Origin: Faecalibacterium sp. CAG:1138
GTDB lineage: Bacteria; Bacillota; Clostridia; Christensenellales; CAG-917
Assembly (NCBI GenBank): GCA_000434675.1
Contig: HF988645.1
Span: 1 to 64,000 of the forward strand
Direction of reading: 5' to 3'
DNA: 64,000 nt
Positions 8,777 to 17,165 of this stretch are shown piece by piece. The stretch's first letter is position 1; each line of letters opens with the position of its first letter. Position numbers and translations under genes: made by a program. The notes beneath the pieces are model-generated. The model searched no databases. It was not told the DNA's origin and was given only the letters and a program-made list of their open reading frames with translations.

Positions 8777-11700
8777 TTATTCCTCGCCGTAGATCTGGTT
8801 GTATTCCTCCATAGTGATGAGGACTTCCCGAGGTTTGTTTCCCGGCGGTTGCGCGGTTATATATCCTCTGTCTTCCATCATATCTATAATCTTGGCCGCT
8901 CTGCCGAAGCCGAGCCCCATCTTCCTCTGAAGCTTGGAAATGGTGGCCTGTTGTGCCTGAATAACGAACTTCAACGCTTCCTTGAACATAGGATCGTCGG
9001 CCTTTTCGTCAAGCGGCGAAGCGTTTTGCGCTTCCAGCTGCTCGGCGGCCGCCTCTTTGTCGAAGTTGATTTCGTCTTCGATGACTTTGTCGAAATCGGT
9101 GTCGTTGTTTGCTTTTATGAAGCTTATGATGTTTGCCACTTCCTCGTCGGACGTAAAGCAACCCTGCAAACGCACCGGATCCGGATCGGACTGCGTCTGG
9201 AACAGCATGTCGCCTCGTCCCAGAAGTTTTTCGGCGCCCTGACGGTCGATTATGGTGCGGCTGTCAACGCCCTGCGAAACGCTGAGCGCCATACGCGCCG
9301 GCAAGTTGGATTTGATAACGCCCGTGATAACATCAACCGACGGACGTTGCGTTGCGATGACGAGGTGGATACCCGCGGCCCTTGCCACTGCGGAAAGACT
9401 TTGGATGCAGTCTTCCACTTCGCGTTTTTTCATACGCATAAGCTCGGCCATTTCGTCGACCACGATGACGATTTGCGGAATTTTGGTCATATTGTCGCTC
9501 ATTGCGGCCTTCTGATTGTAACCCGCGATGTTTCTTACGTCGAACTCTTTGAACATATCGAGCCTTCTGTACATTTCGCTGATTGCCCAGTTCAATGCGT
9601 TGACGGCCTTGTCCGCCGTGGTAACGATTTCCTTTATGAGAAGGTGCGGAATGCCCTGATAAATGGAAAATTCCACTTTCTTCGGATCGATGAGGATAAG
9701 CCTTACGTCCTCAGGCGAATATTTGTAAAGTAAGGAAAGCAGCAATCCGTTGATTGCGACGGATTTACCGCTGCCCGTCGAGCCTGCGACCAAAAGGTGC
9801 GGCATGGTGGCAAGGTCTGCGCAATGGACCTTGTTTTCGATGTCCACGCCTACGACGAAGGTAAGCATGTCCTTGGTGTTGTTGAAGCTCGGATCGTCAA
9901 GCATCGTGCGAAGTTTGACGGTTCTTCTGTGAGTGTTCGGAACTTCTACGCCGAAAAGCGCTTTGCCCGGAATCGGAGCTTCGATACGGACTTTCAGTCC
10001 GCCGAGAGCCATGCCGATGTCTTCTTCGAGCTCTTTGACTTTGCTGACTCTGACGCCGTCGGGAAGTTTCATTTCGAACCTGCTGAAGGTCGGGCCCTGC
10101 GTGAGGTTTTCGACGGTGGCGTAAATTTTGAATTGCGCAAACTTGTCCTCCAGTTTCGCTTTAAGCTCGGAAAAGTCTTCCTGCGGAAGATCCGTGGCGG
10201 TTTCCTTGCTCAAAAGATCAATCGGAGGAGCTTTGTACGGCCTCAGAACCTTTTTCTCAGCCATAGTCTGCTCGATGGTTATCTGCTCGCCCGAAAGTTT
10301 AGGCCGGTCGGCAGGCTTGCGTTCGTCGATTTTTATAGGTTTGACGTCTTCCAGAAAGTCGGTTGTTGCGGAAGTTTTCGACAAATTAGGGTTCGACTCT
10401 TCCCTCTTGATTTCCGGCTCTTTTCTGACGTATTCGGATTTCGGAGCCGGTTTTGGCTCGTCCGCTTTGACGGTTTCGACAGGTTTAGGGGTGTAATCTC
10501 TGTCTTCCCCGAACAGCGAGAAAATAGATCCGCGAGCGGATTTCTTTTCTTCCTTAGGGGTTTCCTTTGCCGGTTCCGGCTTAACTTCCTCCTTAACTTC
10601 CGGTTTAGGTTGAGGTTTTTTGTCTTCCTTTGCGGCAAATTCGACAGGCTTCGGGTTGTAGTCCCTGTCCTCCCCAAACAGAGAGAAAATGGATCCGCGA
10701 GCGGATTTCTTTTCTTCCTTCGGCTCTTCCGCCTTAATTTCCGGCGCGGCAGGCTTTGGCTCCGGCTTGACTTCGTTTTTAACTTCCGGTTCCGGCTTTT
10801 TGACCTGACTGTCAAAGACCGTCGGCTGCTCGAAGGTTTCGGCGTTTAGGGAAACCTTGCTGTTTGTTTCGGCGTAGTCGGACGGAACCACCTTTTTGCC
10901 GAGGTTGGTTTCGGCGCCGAGCGGGCCGTCTAAAATGTTCTGAATGGCTTTTGGCAGCTCGTTTTCCTTTACGTGCATAAAGTTGCCGTTTGCGTAAAGC
11001 TCCTCTTTGGAGGCCTTTGGCTCTTCCTTTTTCTCTTCCGCTTTAGGCGCGGGAACAGGTTCGGAAGCTTTAGGCGCGGCCTTTTTGTTTTTGCCGCTTC
11101 CGAAAATATCCTTTTCGGTGAGTTCGCTGTTTAGGATATCGTAATATCTATCCTTAAATTCTTCGTTCTGCTCGTCTTCGTTGCGGCTTATGCCGAAACG
11201 ATCGTAAACGCTTTGTCCGCCGCGCGGCAAAACAGGGCTGTCGCCCAAGCGATTCGAGCGGACGCCGCCTGCTATGCTGCTGTAAAGCTCGGCAAGTTTT
11301 TCCTGATATTTTCTGTCTTCCTCGGCTTTTGCGGCCATGGCTTCTTCGGAAATGAAGCCTTTGCTGTAAGCAGAATATTCGGGTTTTTTGCCGTTTTTAT
11401 CTTCGGTGGTGCGTTTGCCGCCGAAAAGTTTTTCCTTACTGCGACGCTTTTTGGCGGTTTCTTCGTCCTCGAAAACGGGAGCCGCTTCCTGCGGTTCGGA
11501 GCCTTCGCTGCCGAACGGAGCGTTCACGTCCTTCGGATACAATAAGTCTATCTGCAAATCCTGTTTGGATTTTTTCTGTTTCTTTTCGCCGAAATCGTCG
11601 GTATCGTTAAGTTTTCCCATAAACATACTCCTGCCGCTTCCGAGGTCCACAACCTCTTCTTTCACGCCGTCATCGGTGAAGGTTACGACCTTTGCGGAAC

Positions 11701-12283
11701 CCTTGGAAGCTTTTTTGTTGTCGATTTTTGTGGTTTTGGTTTTGTAGGCCGGTTCGCGTTTCAAAAGCGGATAGAAGCTTAAAAACACCACCGTGAAAAA
11801 CAGCAACATAAAAATGAGCAAGCTGGCCGTGATGCCCACGATCTTCATCACCGGATACAAAAACACTCCGCTGACAAGGCCGCCCGCCGTGGTGGAATTG
11901 TAGCAATTTTTCAGATATTCGCCGTAGTTATTGCTGGAAAGAAGCGCGGTTCTGCTGGTCAGGACGTGCAAAGTCAGCACTCCGAGAACGAACAGCAAAA
12001 AGTACTTCAGAATTTTTGCCGCAGGAAGGCTGACGGTTTTCCCGACGAGGATCATAACGCCCAAAATCGCGCCGCAGATAGCGTACGCGTAAGCGACGAG
12101 CCCCAAGGTCCCCACCAAAAAGTCGGCGGCAAGCTTCCCCACTCCTCCGAAAAGGCCGAAAAGGCACAACGCCGAAAGAGTGCAAATTATAACCACCAAA
12201 AGCCCGCCGGCAATACGGTTGAAACCGTTTCCGTCGGGACTATGATATCTTTTGTCAGAATAATATCTGTCGTCGTAACTCAA
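8777..12283 (-). CDS. spoIIIE: FtsK/SpoIIIE family DNA translocase
   Basis: 1168 residues from a TTG start chosen because GGAGGAAG lies just upstream; a further TTG 33 bases back has none. Four N-terminal membrane helices (about 25-180), a long charged Pro/Glu/Lys linker (about 190-640), a RecA-like motor with Walker A GSTGSGKS (about 825) and Walker B IVIVVDEMAE, and a C-terminal winged-helix gamma domain that reads chromosome-orienting sequences. It pumps DNA through the division or sporulation septum. The linker is unusually long and holds a duplicated segment (residues about 521-545 and 576-600). Confidence 0.93.
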   Translation of the reverse strand: MSYDDRYYSDKRYHSPDGNGFNRIAGGLLVVIICTLSALCLFGLFGGVGKLAADFLVGTLGLVAYAYAICGAILGVMILVGKTVSLPAAKILKYFLLFVLGVLTLHVLTSRTALLSSNNYGEYLKNCYNSTTAGGLVSGVFLYPVMKIVGITASLLIFMLLFFTVVFLSFYPLLKREPAYKTKTTKIDNKKASKGSAKVVTFTDDGVKEEVVDLGSGRSMFMGKLNDTDDFGEKKQKKSKQDLQIDLLYPKDVNAPFGSEGSEPQEAAPVFEDEETAKKRRSKEKLFGGKRTTEDKNGKKPEYSAYSKGFISEEAMAAKAEEDRKYQEKLAELYSSIAGGVRSNRLGDSPVLPRGGQSVYDRFGISRNEDEQNEEFKDRYYDILNSELTEKDIFGSGKNKKAAPKASEPVPAPKAEEKKEEPKASKEELYANGNFMHVKENELPKAIQNILDGPLGAETNLGKKVVPSDYAETNSKVSLNAETFEQPTVFDSQVKKPEPEVKNEVKPEPKPAAPEIKAEEPKEEKKSARGSIFSLFGEDRDYNPKPVEFAAKEDKKPQPKPEVKEEVKPEPAKETPKEEKKSARGSIFSLFGEDRDYTPKPVETVKADEPKPAPKSEYVRKEPEIKREESNPNLSKTSATTDFLEDVKPIKIDERKPADRPKLSGEQITIEQTMAEKKVLRPYKAPPIDLLSKETATDLPQEDFSELKAKLEDKFAQFKIYATVENLTQGPTFSRFEMKLPDGVRVSKVKELEEDIGMALGGLKVRIEAPIPGKALFGVEVPNTHRRTVKLRTMLDDPSFNNTKDMLTFVVGVDIENKVHCADLATMPHLLVAGSTGSGKSVAINGLLLSLLYKYSPEDVRLILIDPKKVEFSIYQGIPHLLIKEIVTTADKAVNALNWAISEMYRRLDMFKEFDVRNIAGYNQKAAMSDNMTKIPQIVIVVDEMAELMRMKKREVEDCIQSLSAVARAAGIHLVIATQRPSVDVITGVIKSNLPARMALSVSQGVDSRTIIDRQGAEKLLGRGDMLFQTQSDPDPVRLQGCFTSDEEVANIISFIKANNDTDFDKVIEDEINFDKEAAAEQLEAQNASPLDEKADDPMFKEALKFVIQAQQATISKLQRKMGLGFGRAAKIIDMMEDRGYITAQPPGNKPREVLITMEEYNQIYGEE
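10490..10720. repeat. duplicated segment in the FtsK/SpoIIIE linker
   Basis: Two nearly identical stretches, about 10490-10553 and 10655-10718 (165 bases apart), encode SARGSIFSLFGEDRDY followed by N/T-PKPVE. The DNA copies differ at scattered, mostly synonymous positions. Confidence 0.85.
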
Positions 12284-12317
12284 AACTTCCTCCGATATAC
12301 ACTCGCACCGTAACAAA

Positions 12318-12404
12318 AAAACCTTATATATAGTGCAAAATGTCTATAAATGCGTATGCGCACACACAATATATAGTCATTATAACACAATTATATAAGG
12401 TTTT
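12318..12404. repeat. 13-bp inverted repeat around the ftsK promoter
   Basis: Left arm AAAACCTTATATA (12318-12330) is the exact inverse of TATATAAGGTTTT (12392-12404). The right arm overlaps the -35 element and spacer; the left arm lies in the untranslated leader. Arm centres are 74 bp apart, about seven helical turns. Confidence 0.7.
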
Positions 12405-12407
12405 CAA
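12379..12407 (-). promoter_or_regulatory. promoter of ftsK/spoIIIE
   Basis: Minus strand: TTGAAA (12402-12407), 17-nt spacer, TATAAT (12379-12384), giving a leader of roughly 90 nt before the TTG start. Confidence 0.7.
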
Positions 12408-12441
12408 CAGTTTTAATAGGAATTTTCAAAAATTGTGCCGC

Positions 12442-13707
12442 CTAATCTCGGGGCGCAAAGTGCTTGGTCAAATCCACTTCGGTTTTAGGGCCGACGTAGC
12501 TTATGACCACGCGCGAAAAATCGAACACTCTTTCGATGACGCGCTTTACGTCGTCCAAGGTTACGGCGTCGATTTCGTTCATGCGTTTTTCGGCGTCGAA
12601 AAGCGTCCCCGTACCCATTGCGTAACGTCCGTTAAGGCGCATAAGCGTGGACGACGACTCCTGCCCGAAAACGAAGGCCGACTTAAGCTGCGCTTTGCCC
12701 TTCGAAAATTCGGCTTCGGTTATGCCCTCCGCTTTAAGCTTGTCGATTTCCCGTCTGACCGCGCCGACCGCCTTATCCAGATTGTCGGAGTTCGTTCCGA
12801 TATAGACGGAATAGCACCCCTCCTCGGTGTACGCCGACGGATAACTATAGACCGAATAAGCAAGCCCCAGTTTTTCCCTGACTTCCTGGAAAAGTCTGCC
12901 GCTCATTGTGCCGCCGAAAACGCTGCTGAGTATCTGAAGCGCAACGGTGTCGGGATCGTATTCTTTAAGTCCCTTAAATACGATAAGCACGTTTCCCTGT
13001 TCGGTTTTTTTGAATTTGGTAACTTGCGCAACCGTGCCGACGGATTGTTCGATTTTGACGATTTTTTTCGTTTTTTTGGAAAATTTGTCCGAAAAATCTT
13101 TTTTTATCGTATCGTAAACAGCCTTCCACGGAAGGTTGCCGCACACGCTGACGGTGGTGTTGTCGGCGGTGTAAAAGTCGTTCATATACTCAAAAATCTG
13201 TTCTCTCGAAATGGATTTAACGTTGTTTTTTCCGCCCAGAATCGGCCTCGAAAGACTGTTGGTTTCAAACCATTTTGCCGCCGCGATTTCCGCCGCAACG
13301 TCGGACGGATCGTCCTCGTTCATGTCGATTTCTTCAAGAACGACGCCCTTTTCTCTGGCCATTTCTTCCTCTGAAAAAACCGAATTGAAATACATGTCCG
13401 ACAGCAGCTCCGCGCACTTTTCAAAGTCTTCGTCGATGGAAACCGTGTAAAAACAAGTGTTGGTTTTTGAGGTGTAGGCGTTGATGTCGGCGCCGATTTT
13501 TTCCATGCTTTCGGCAATTTCGAAGGCCGATTTTGTGGCCGTTCCCTTGAAAAGCATGTGCTCGATGAAGTGCGAAATGCCGTTATTTTCGGCGGTTTCG
13601 TTTCCGGAACCGGTGTTCACGAACACGCCGACCGCCACCGAACGAACGTACGGAAGACGCTCGTAAACCAATTTAAGACCGTTTTTGAATTTGTAAAGTT
13701 TTTTCAT
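12442..13707 (-). CDS. mlpA: M16-family zinc peptidase (MlpA/YmxG-like)
   Basis: 421 residues, M16 processing-peptidase type. The inverted zinc motif HFIEH (about 45-49) and the downstream Glu region (about 118-125) are present. It belongs to the two-domain M16B group whose neighbour in Bacillus is ylxY-pnpA-rpsO, exactly as here. Substrate unknown; in Bacillus mlpA has been tied to regulation of extracellular protease expression. GGAGAT lies before the ATG. Confidence 0.92.
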   Translation of the reverse strand: MKKLYKFKNGLKLVYERLPYVRSVAVGVFVNTGSGNETAENNGISHFIEHMLFKGTATKSAFEIAESMEKIGADINAYTSKTNTCFYTVSIDEDFEKCAELLSDMYFNSVFSEEEMAREKGVVLEEIDMNEDDPSDVAAEIAAAKWFETNSLSRPILGGKNNVKSISREQIFEYMNDFYTADNTTVSVCGNLPWKAVYDTIKKDFSDKFSKKTKKIVKIEQSVGTVAQVTKFKKTEQGNVLIVFKGLKEYDPDTVALQILSSVFGGTMSGRLFQEVREKLGLAYSVYSYPSAYTEEGCYSVYIGTNSDNLDKAVGAVRREIDKLKAEGITEAEFSKGKAQLKSAFVFGQESSSTLMRLNGRYAMGTGTLFDAEKRMNEIDAVTLDDVKRVIERVFDFSRVVISYVGPKTEVDLTKHFAPRD

Positions 13708-13735
13708 ATCTGATTTATCTCCGAATTTAACAATA

Positions 13736-13764
13736 ATTATATCATCAAATTCGCCTTATGTAAA
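13736..13764 (-). promoter_or_regulatory. promoter of mlpA
   Basis: Minus strand: TTTACA (13759-13764), 17-nt spacer ending in TGA, TATAAT (13736-13741). Confidence 0.7.
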
Positions 13765-13779
13765 CCTTTTGGCGTCCCG

Positions 13780-14484
13780 TTATAGTCCCAAATTTTCACT
13801 TACGGTGACAACTCGCATGCCCTTTGCCGCAACTTCCGCCAAAATTTTAGGCAGGGCGCTTAAAGTGTGCGCCGTCGGGTGCATCAGAACGAGATCTCCT
13901 GCCGCCATATTCTTCACCGCGCGGCGATACACCAGATCCGGATCCTTGTCGCGCCAGTCGATTGTATCCCGCGTCCACATAACGGTTGTGAAGCCGTTTT
14001 TCCGACAGAACGCAAGCGTGTCGTCGTTAAACGCGCCCGACGGCGGAGCGAACAAATAATTGCCCTTATAACCCACGATTTCGTCAATTAAACGCTGATT
14101 CATCACGATTTCGTCAAAATTTTGGTCATAAGTAAGCTTGCTGTGATCTTTGTGAAAATAGCCGTGATTGCCTATTTCGAACCCTCTTTCCGAAAGCGTC
14201 CGAACCAGCCCCACGTTGTCGTCGGCCCAGCTTCCGCCCACAAAAAACGTGCATCTGAAACCGTATTTTTCCATAAGCTCGGCCATAGGGAGAACGTATT
14301 CCGTCCCCCAATAAACGTTTATCATAAGGCTTATTTTGTCGCCCGTTTTGTCGCCCGAATATATCGGCGACGGCTTTTCGCCGAACACGCTGATTCCTCT
14401 TCCAGATCCCGTCGTTACCGCCAGAAGCGCGAATAATGTCAAAGCTATCACGATGTTTGCCGTTATGTTTCTGAATTTTTTCAT
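13780..14484 (-). CDS. ylxY: YlxY-like polysaccharide deacetylase family protein
   Basis: 234 residues from the ATG before KKFRNI. A signal or anchor segment (about 8-26) is followed by a NodB-homology domain. Seen: metal-binding His107 and His111 (NHGYFH), APPSGAF (146-152), TIDW and an LMHP end motif. Motif 1, normally TFDDG, reads INVYWG, so the catalytic Asp pair is missing; the Arg before PPSG is Ala. Enzymatic activity is doubtful. No ribosome site precedes the ATG. Family and context (between pnp and mlpA) match Bacillus ylxY, whose function is unknown to me. Confidence 0.85.
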   Translation of the reverse strand: MKKFRNITANIVIALTLFALLAVTTGSGRGISVFGEKPSPIYSGDKTGDKISLMINVYWGTEYVLPMAELMEKYGFRCTFFVGGSWADDNVGLVRTLSERGFEIGNHGYFHKDHSKLTYDQNFDEIVMNQRLIDEIVGYKGNYLFAPPSGAFNDDTLAFCRKNGFTTVMWTRDTIDWRDKDPDLVYRRAVKNMAAGDLVLMHPTAHTLSALPKILAEVAAKGMRVVTVSENLGL

Positions 14485-14530
14485 ACAAAATTTTATTCTT
14501 TGACAAGCAAAATTATCACAGTTTCGGCCA

Positions 14531-14562
14531 CAAAAAAAAGCCTCGGCCGATTGCCGAGGCAT
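14531..14562 (-). terminator. terminator of pnp
   Basis: Minus strand: GCCTCGGC / GCCGAGGC type stem, 4-base loop, then eight T residues, 13 bases after the pnp stop. Confidence 0.9.
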
Positions 14563-14575
14563 AAATTTTGACTGT

Positions 14576-16654
14576 TTACAGTTTCTTGACGAGTTTAAGG
14601 TCAACGCCCTTGTCGGACACTTTGATGACTTCAACTTCAACCATGTCGCCGATGTTAACGACGTCTTCAACCTTTTCGACGCGCTCTTTGGCGAGCTTGC
14701 TGATGTGAACGAGGCCGTCTTTACCCGGAGCCAGATTTACGAATGCTCCGAATTGCATGATTCTGACGACTTCGCCTTGGTAAACGTCGCCGACTTCAGG
14801 ATCGTGGACGATGTTAAGAATGATCTTCTTGGCTTTTTCGCAAGCGTTGATGTCTTCGTTGCTGACGAAAATCATACCTTCGTCGTTGACGTCGATTTTA
14901 ACGCCGGTCTGATCGATGATGCCGTTGATGGTCTTGCCGCTCTTGCCGATGACGTCGCCGATCTTGTCAGGATCAATCTGGAAGCTCAGGATCTTCGGAG
15001 CGTAACGGGACAGCTCTTTGTTAGGTTCAGGGATGCATTCGGCCATTTTGCCGAGGATATGCAATCTGCCCTGACGAGCTTGTTCCAAAGCGGTGTGCAG
15101 AATTTCTTCGTCGATACCTTTGATTTTGATATCCATCTGGATTGCGGTGATGCCGTCCTTGGTACCTGCGACTTTGAAGTCCATATCGCCGAGGAAGTCT
15201 TCAAGGCCCTGAATATCGCTCATGATGGCGACTTTGCCGTGTTCTTCGTCCTTAATAAGGCCCATAGCGATGCCCGCCACAGGAGCTTTGATAGGAACGC
15301 CTGCGTCCATAAGAGCCATGGTGCTGCCGCAAACGGATGCCTGAGAAGTGCTGCCGTTGGAGGACAGAATGTCGGATACGGTGCGGATTGCATACGGGAA
15401 TTCGGCTTCCGAAGGAAGAACCGGTTCGAGGCTTCTTTCAGCGAGTGCGCCGTGACCGATTTCACGTCTGCCCGGACCTTTCATGCCCTTTGCTTCGCCG
15501 GTGGAATAAGGAGGCATGTTGTATTGATGCATATAGCGTTTGAAGTTGTCTTCTTCGATGCCGTCGAGCTTCTGAACTTCGCTGAGGCTGCCCAAGGTGC
15601 AAGTGGTGAGAGCCTGAGTCTGTCCGCGAGTGAAGATCGCACTGCCGTGAACTCTCGGCAAAATGCCGTGTTCGCACCAGATAGGACGAATTTCGGTGAG
15701 GCTTCTGCCGTCAGGACGAACGCCGTCGTTGATGATTTTGGCGCGGACTTTTTCTTTCTTCATTGCGTACAGAACTTCGCCGACGAATTTGAGGTCGTCA
15801 GGATATTTTTCCGCAAAGTATTCGGCGGCTTCAGCGTTCAAGGCGTCGTCGCGTTTCTCTCTTTCGGTTCTGTCGAAAGTGTCCAGAACGTAGTCCATCT
15901 TTTCGCTGCCCCAAGCGCGGACGTCTGCCTCGAGTTCAGGAGAAGCGTGTTCGATGGTGATGTCTTTTTTAGGTTTGCCGACTTCTGCGGCGATTTCTTC
16001 GATCCATGCAACGATACGTTTGATTTCTTCGTGACCGAACAGGATTGCGTCCAGCATTTCTTTTTCGGAAATGATTTTTGCGCCTGCTTCAACCATCAAA
16101 ATGGCTTGCTTGGTGCCGGAGAGCGAAAGATGCAGCAAGCTTCTTTCACGTTGTTCGCTGTCAGGGTTGATGACGTATTTGCCGTCAACGTAACCGACGA
16201 TAACGCTGCCGGTAGGGCCTGCGAACGGAATATCGCTTATGGACAGAGCGATGCTGCTGCCGAGCATAGCGTAAACCTCAGGCGGAATGTTGTTGTCAAC
16301 GGAAAGCGGAGTGCAAACAACCGCTACGTCGTTATAAAATCCCTTCGGAAAAAGCGGACGGATAGGTCTGTCGATAAGACGGCTGGTGAGAATAGCTTTG
16401 TCGCTTGCTCTGCCTTCGCGTTTGGTGTAACCGCCGGGGATTTTGCCGACTGCGTACATTTTTTCAACGTAGTCAACTCCCAAAGGGAAAAAGTCAACGC
16501 CTTCGCGTTTGGTTTTAGCCATCGTCACGTTGGTCAAAACCGCAGTGTCGCCGCAACGAACCAAGCAGCTTCCGTTTGCCTGACCGCAATACGCGCCTAC
16601 TTCGACCGTAACTTCACGGCCGCCGATGATGTTCTTAAAAATTTTTCTTTCCAT
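14576..16654 (-). CDS. pnp: polyribonucleotide nucleotidyltransferase
   Basis: 692 residues. Two RNase PH domains (about 1-225 and 310-540), a KH domain (IGDVIGKSGKTI) and a C-terminal S1 domain (GDVYQGEVVRI ... GLVHISKL). Phosphorolytic 3'-5' RNA decay, partner of RNase Y. Start at ATG-ERKIF, chosen because GGAGGAAAC is immediately upstream; the longer open frame has no such signal. Sits between the rpsO terminator and its own terminator. Confidence 0.97.
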   Translation of the reverse strand: MERKIFKNIIGGREVTVEVGAYCGQANGSCLVRCGDTAVLTNVTMAKTKREGVDFFPLGVDYVEKMYAVGKIPGGYTKREGRASDKAILTSRLIDRPIRPLFPKGFYNDVAVVCTPLSVDNNIPPEVYAMLGSSIALSISDIPFAGPTGSVIVGYVDGKYVINPDSEQRERSLLHLSLSGTKQAILMVEAGAKIISEKEMLDAILFGHEEIKRIVAWIEEIAAEVGKPKKDITIEHASPELEADVRAWGSEKMDYVLDTFDRTEREKRDDALNAEAAEYFAEKYPDDLKFVGEVLYAMKKEKVRAKIINDGVRPDGRSLTEIRPIWCEHGILPRVHGSAIFTRGQTQALTTCTLGSLSEVQKLDGIEEDNFKRYMHQYNMPPYSTGEAKGMKGPGRREIGHGALAERSLEPVLPSEAEFPYAIRTVSDILSSNGSTSQASVCGSTMALMDAGVPIKAPVAGIAMGLIKDEEHGKVAIMSDIQGLEDFLGDMDFKVAGTKDGITAIQMDIKIKGIDEEILHTALEQARQGRLHILGKMAECIPEPNKELSRYAPKILSFQIDPDKIGDVIGKSGKTINGIIDQTGVKIDVNDEGMIFVSNEDINACEKAKKIILNIVHDPEVGDVYQGEVVRIMQFGAFVNLAPGKDGLVHISKLAKERVEKVEDVVNIGDMVEVEVIKVSDKGVDLKLVKKL

Positions 16655-16721
16655 GTTTCCTCCAACGTCGCACCCAAATCCCGAATGCGACAAAATTTTT
16701 CTTTTTTTTAGGGTTTTTTTA

Positions 16722-16753
16722 CGAAAAATGGGGATGCCGAAAGCATCCCCATA
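16722..16753 (-). terminator. terminator between rpsO and pnp
   Basis: Minus strand: TGGGGATGC / GCATCCCCA stem with a small loop, then TTTTT, 8 bases after the rpsO stop. Some read-through into pnp would be expected from the gene order. Confidence 0.85.
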
Positions 16754-16760
16754 AAACGGA

Positions 16761-17024
16761 CTATTTTCTCAGACCCAATTTTTCGATCAAAGCACGATAT
16801 CTTTCGATATCTTCTTGCTTCAGATATGCCAACAAGCTGCGGCGAGCGCCGACCATTTGCAAAAGGCCTCTGCGGCTGTGATGATCTTTTTTGTGAACTG
16901 CAAGGTGAGCGTTGAGCTCAGCGATGCGAGCGGTCAAAAGCGCAACCTGAACTTCCGGCGAACCGGTGTCGTTTTCGCTTCTTTGAAAATCTTTGATAAT
17001 TTGTTGTTTTTGAAGTTTATCCAT
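16761..17024 (-). CDS. rpsO: 30S ribosomal protein S15
   Basis: 87 residues, the standard length. Characteristic [29 protein letters not shown] and LIEKLGLR are seen. Binds the central domain of 16S rRNA. GGAGGCTAAACA leads the ATG. Confidence 0.98.
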   Translation of the reverse strand: MDKLQKQQIIKDFQRSENDTGSPEVQVALLTARIAELNAHLAVHKKDHHSRRGLLQMVGARRSLLAYLKQEDIERYRALIEKLGLRK

Positions 17025-17029
17025 TGTTT

Positions 17030-17107
17030 AGCCTCCTTCGTTGGATAAATGATTTACCGAAAGCAACGTAAGACTTCGGAGTTTCAGTCAAACCTTGCCA
17101 AAGGTAC
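17030..17107 (-). promoter_or_regulatory. structured rpsO leader, possible S15 autoregulation
   Basis: The roughly 80-nt leader can form CCTT/AAGG, GACT/AGTC and TTAC/GTAA hairpins before the ribosome site. S15 represses its own mRNA through such leaders in several bacteria; here this is inference only. Confidence 0.35.
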
Positions 17108-17113
17108 GAAAAT

Positions 17114-17142
17114 ATCTTACCATAAATAAAGAATTATGTAAA
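17114..17142 (-). promoter_or_regulatory. promoter of rpsO
   Basis: Minus strand: TTTACA (17137-17142), 17-nt spacer, TAAGAT (17114-17119). Confidence 0.7.
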
Positions 17143-17165
17143 CAAATTTTCAGCGGTTTTGAAAA

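Noticed and set aside
12284..12316. Upstream TTG as start of ftsK/spoIIIE
   Set aside because: It has no ribosome site, whereas the TTG at 12283 follows GGAGGAAG.
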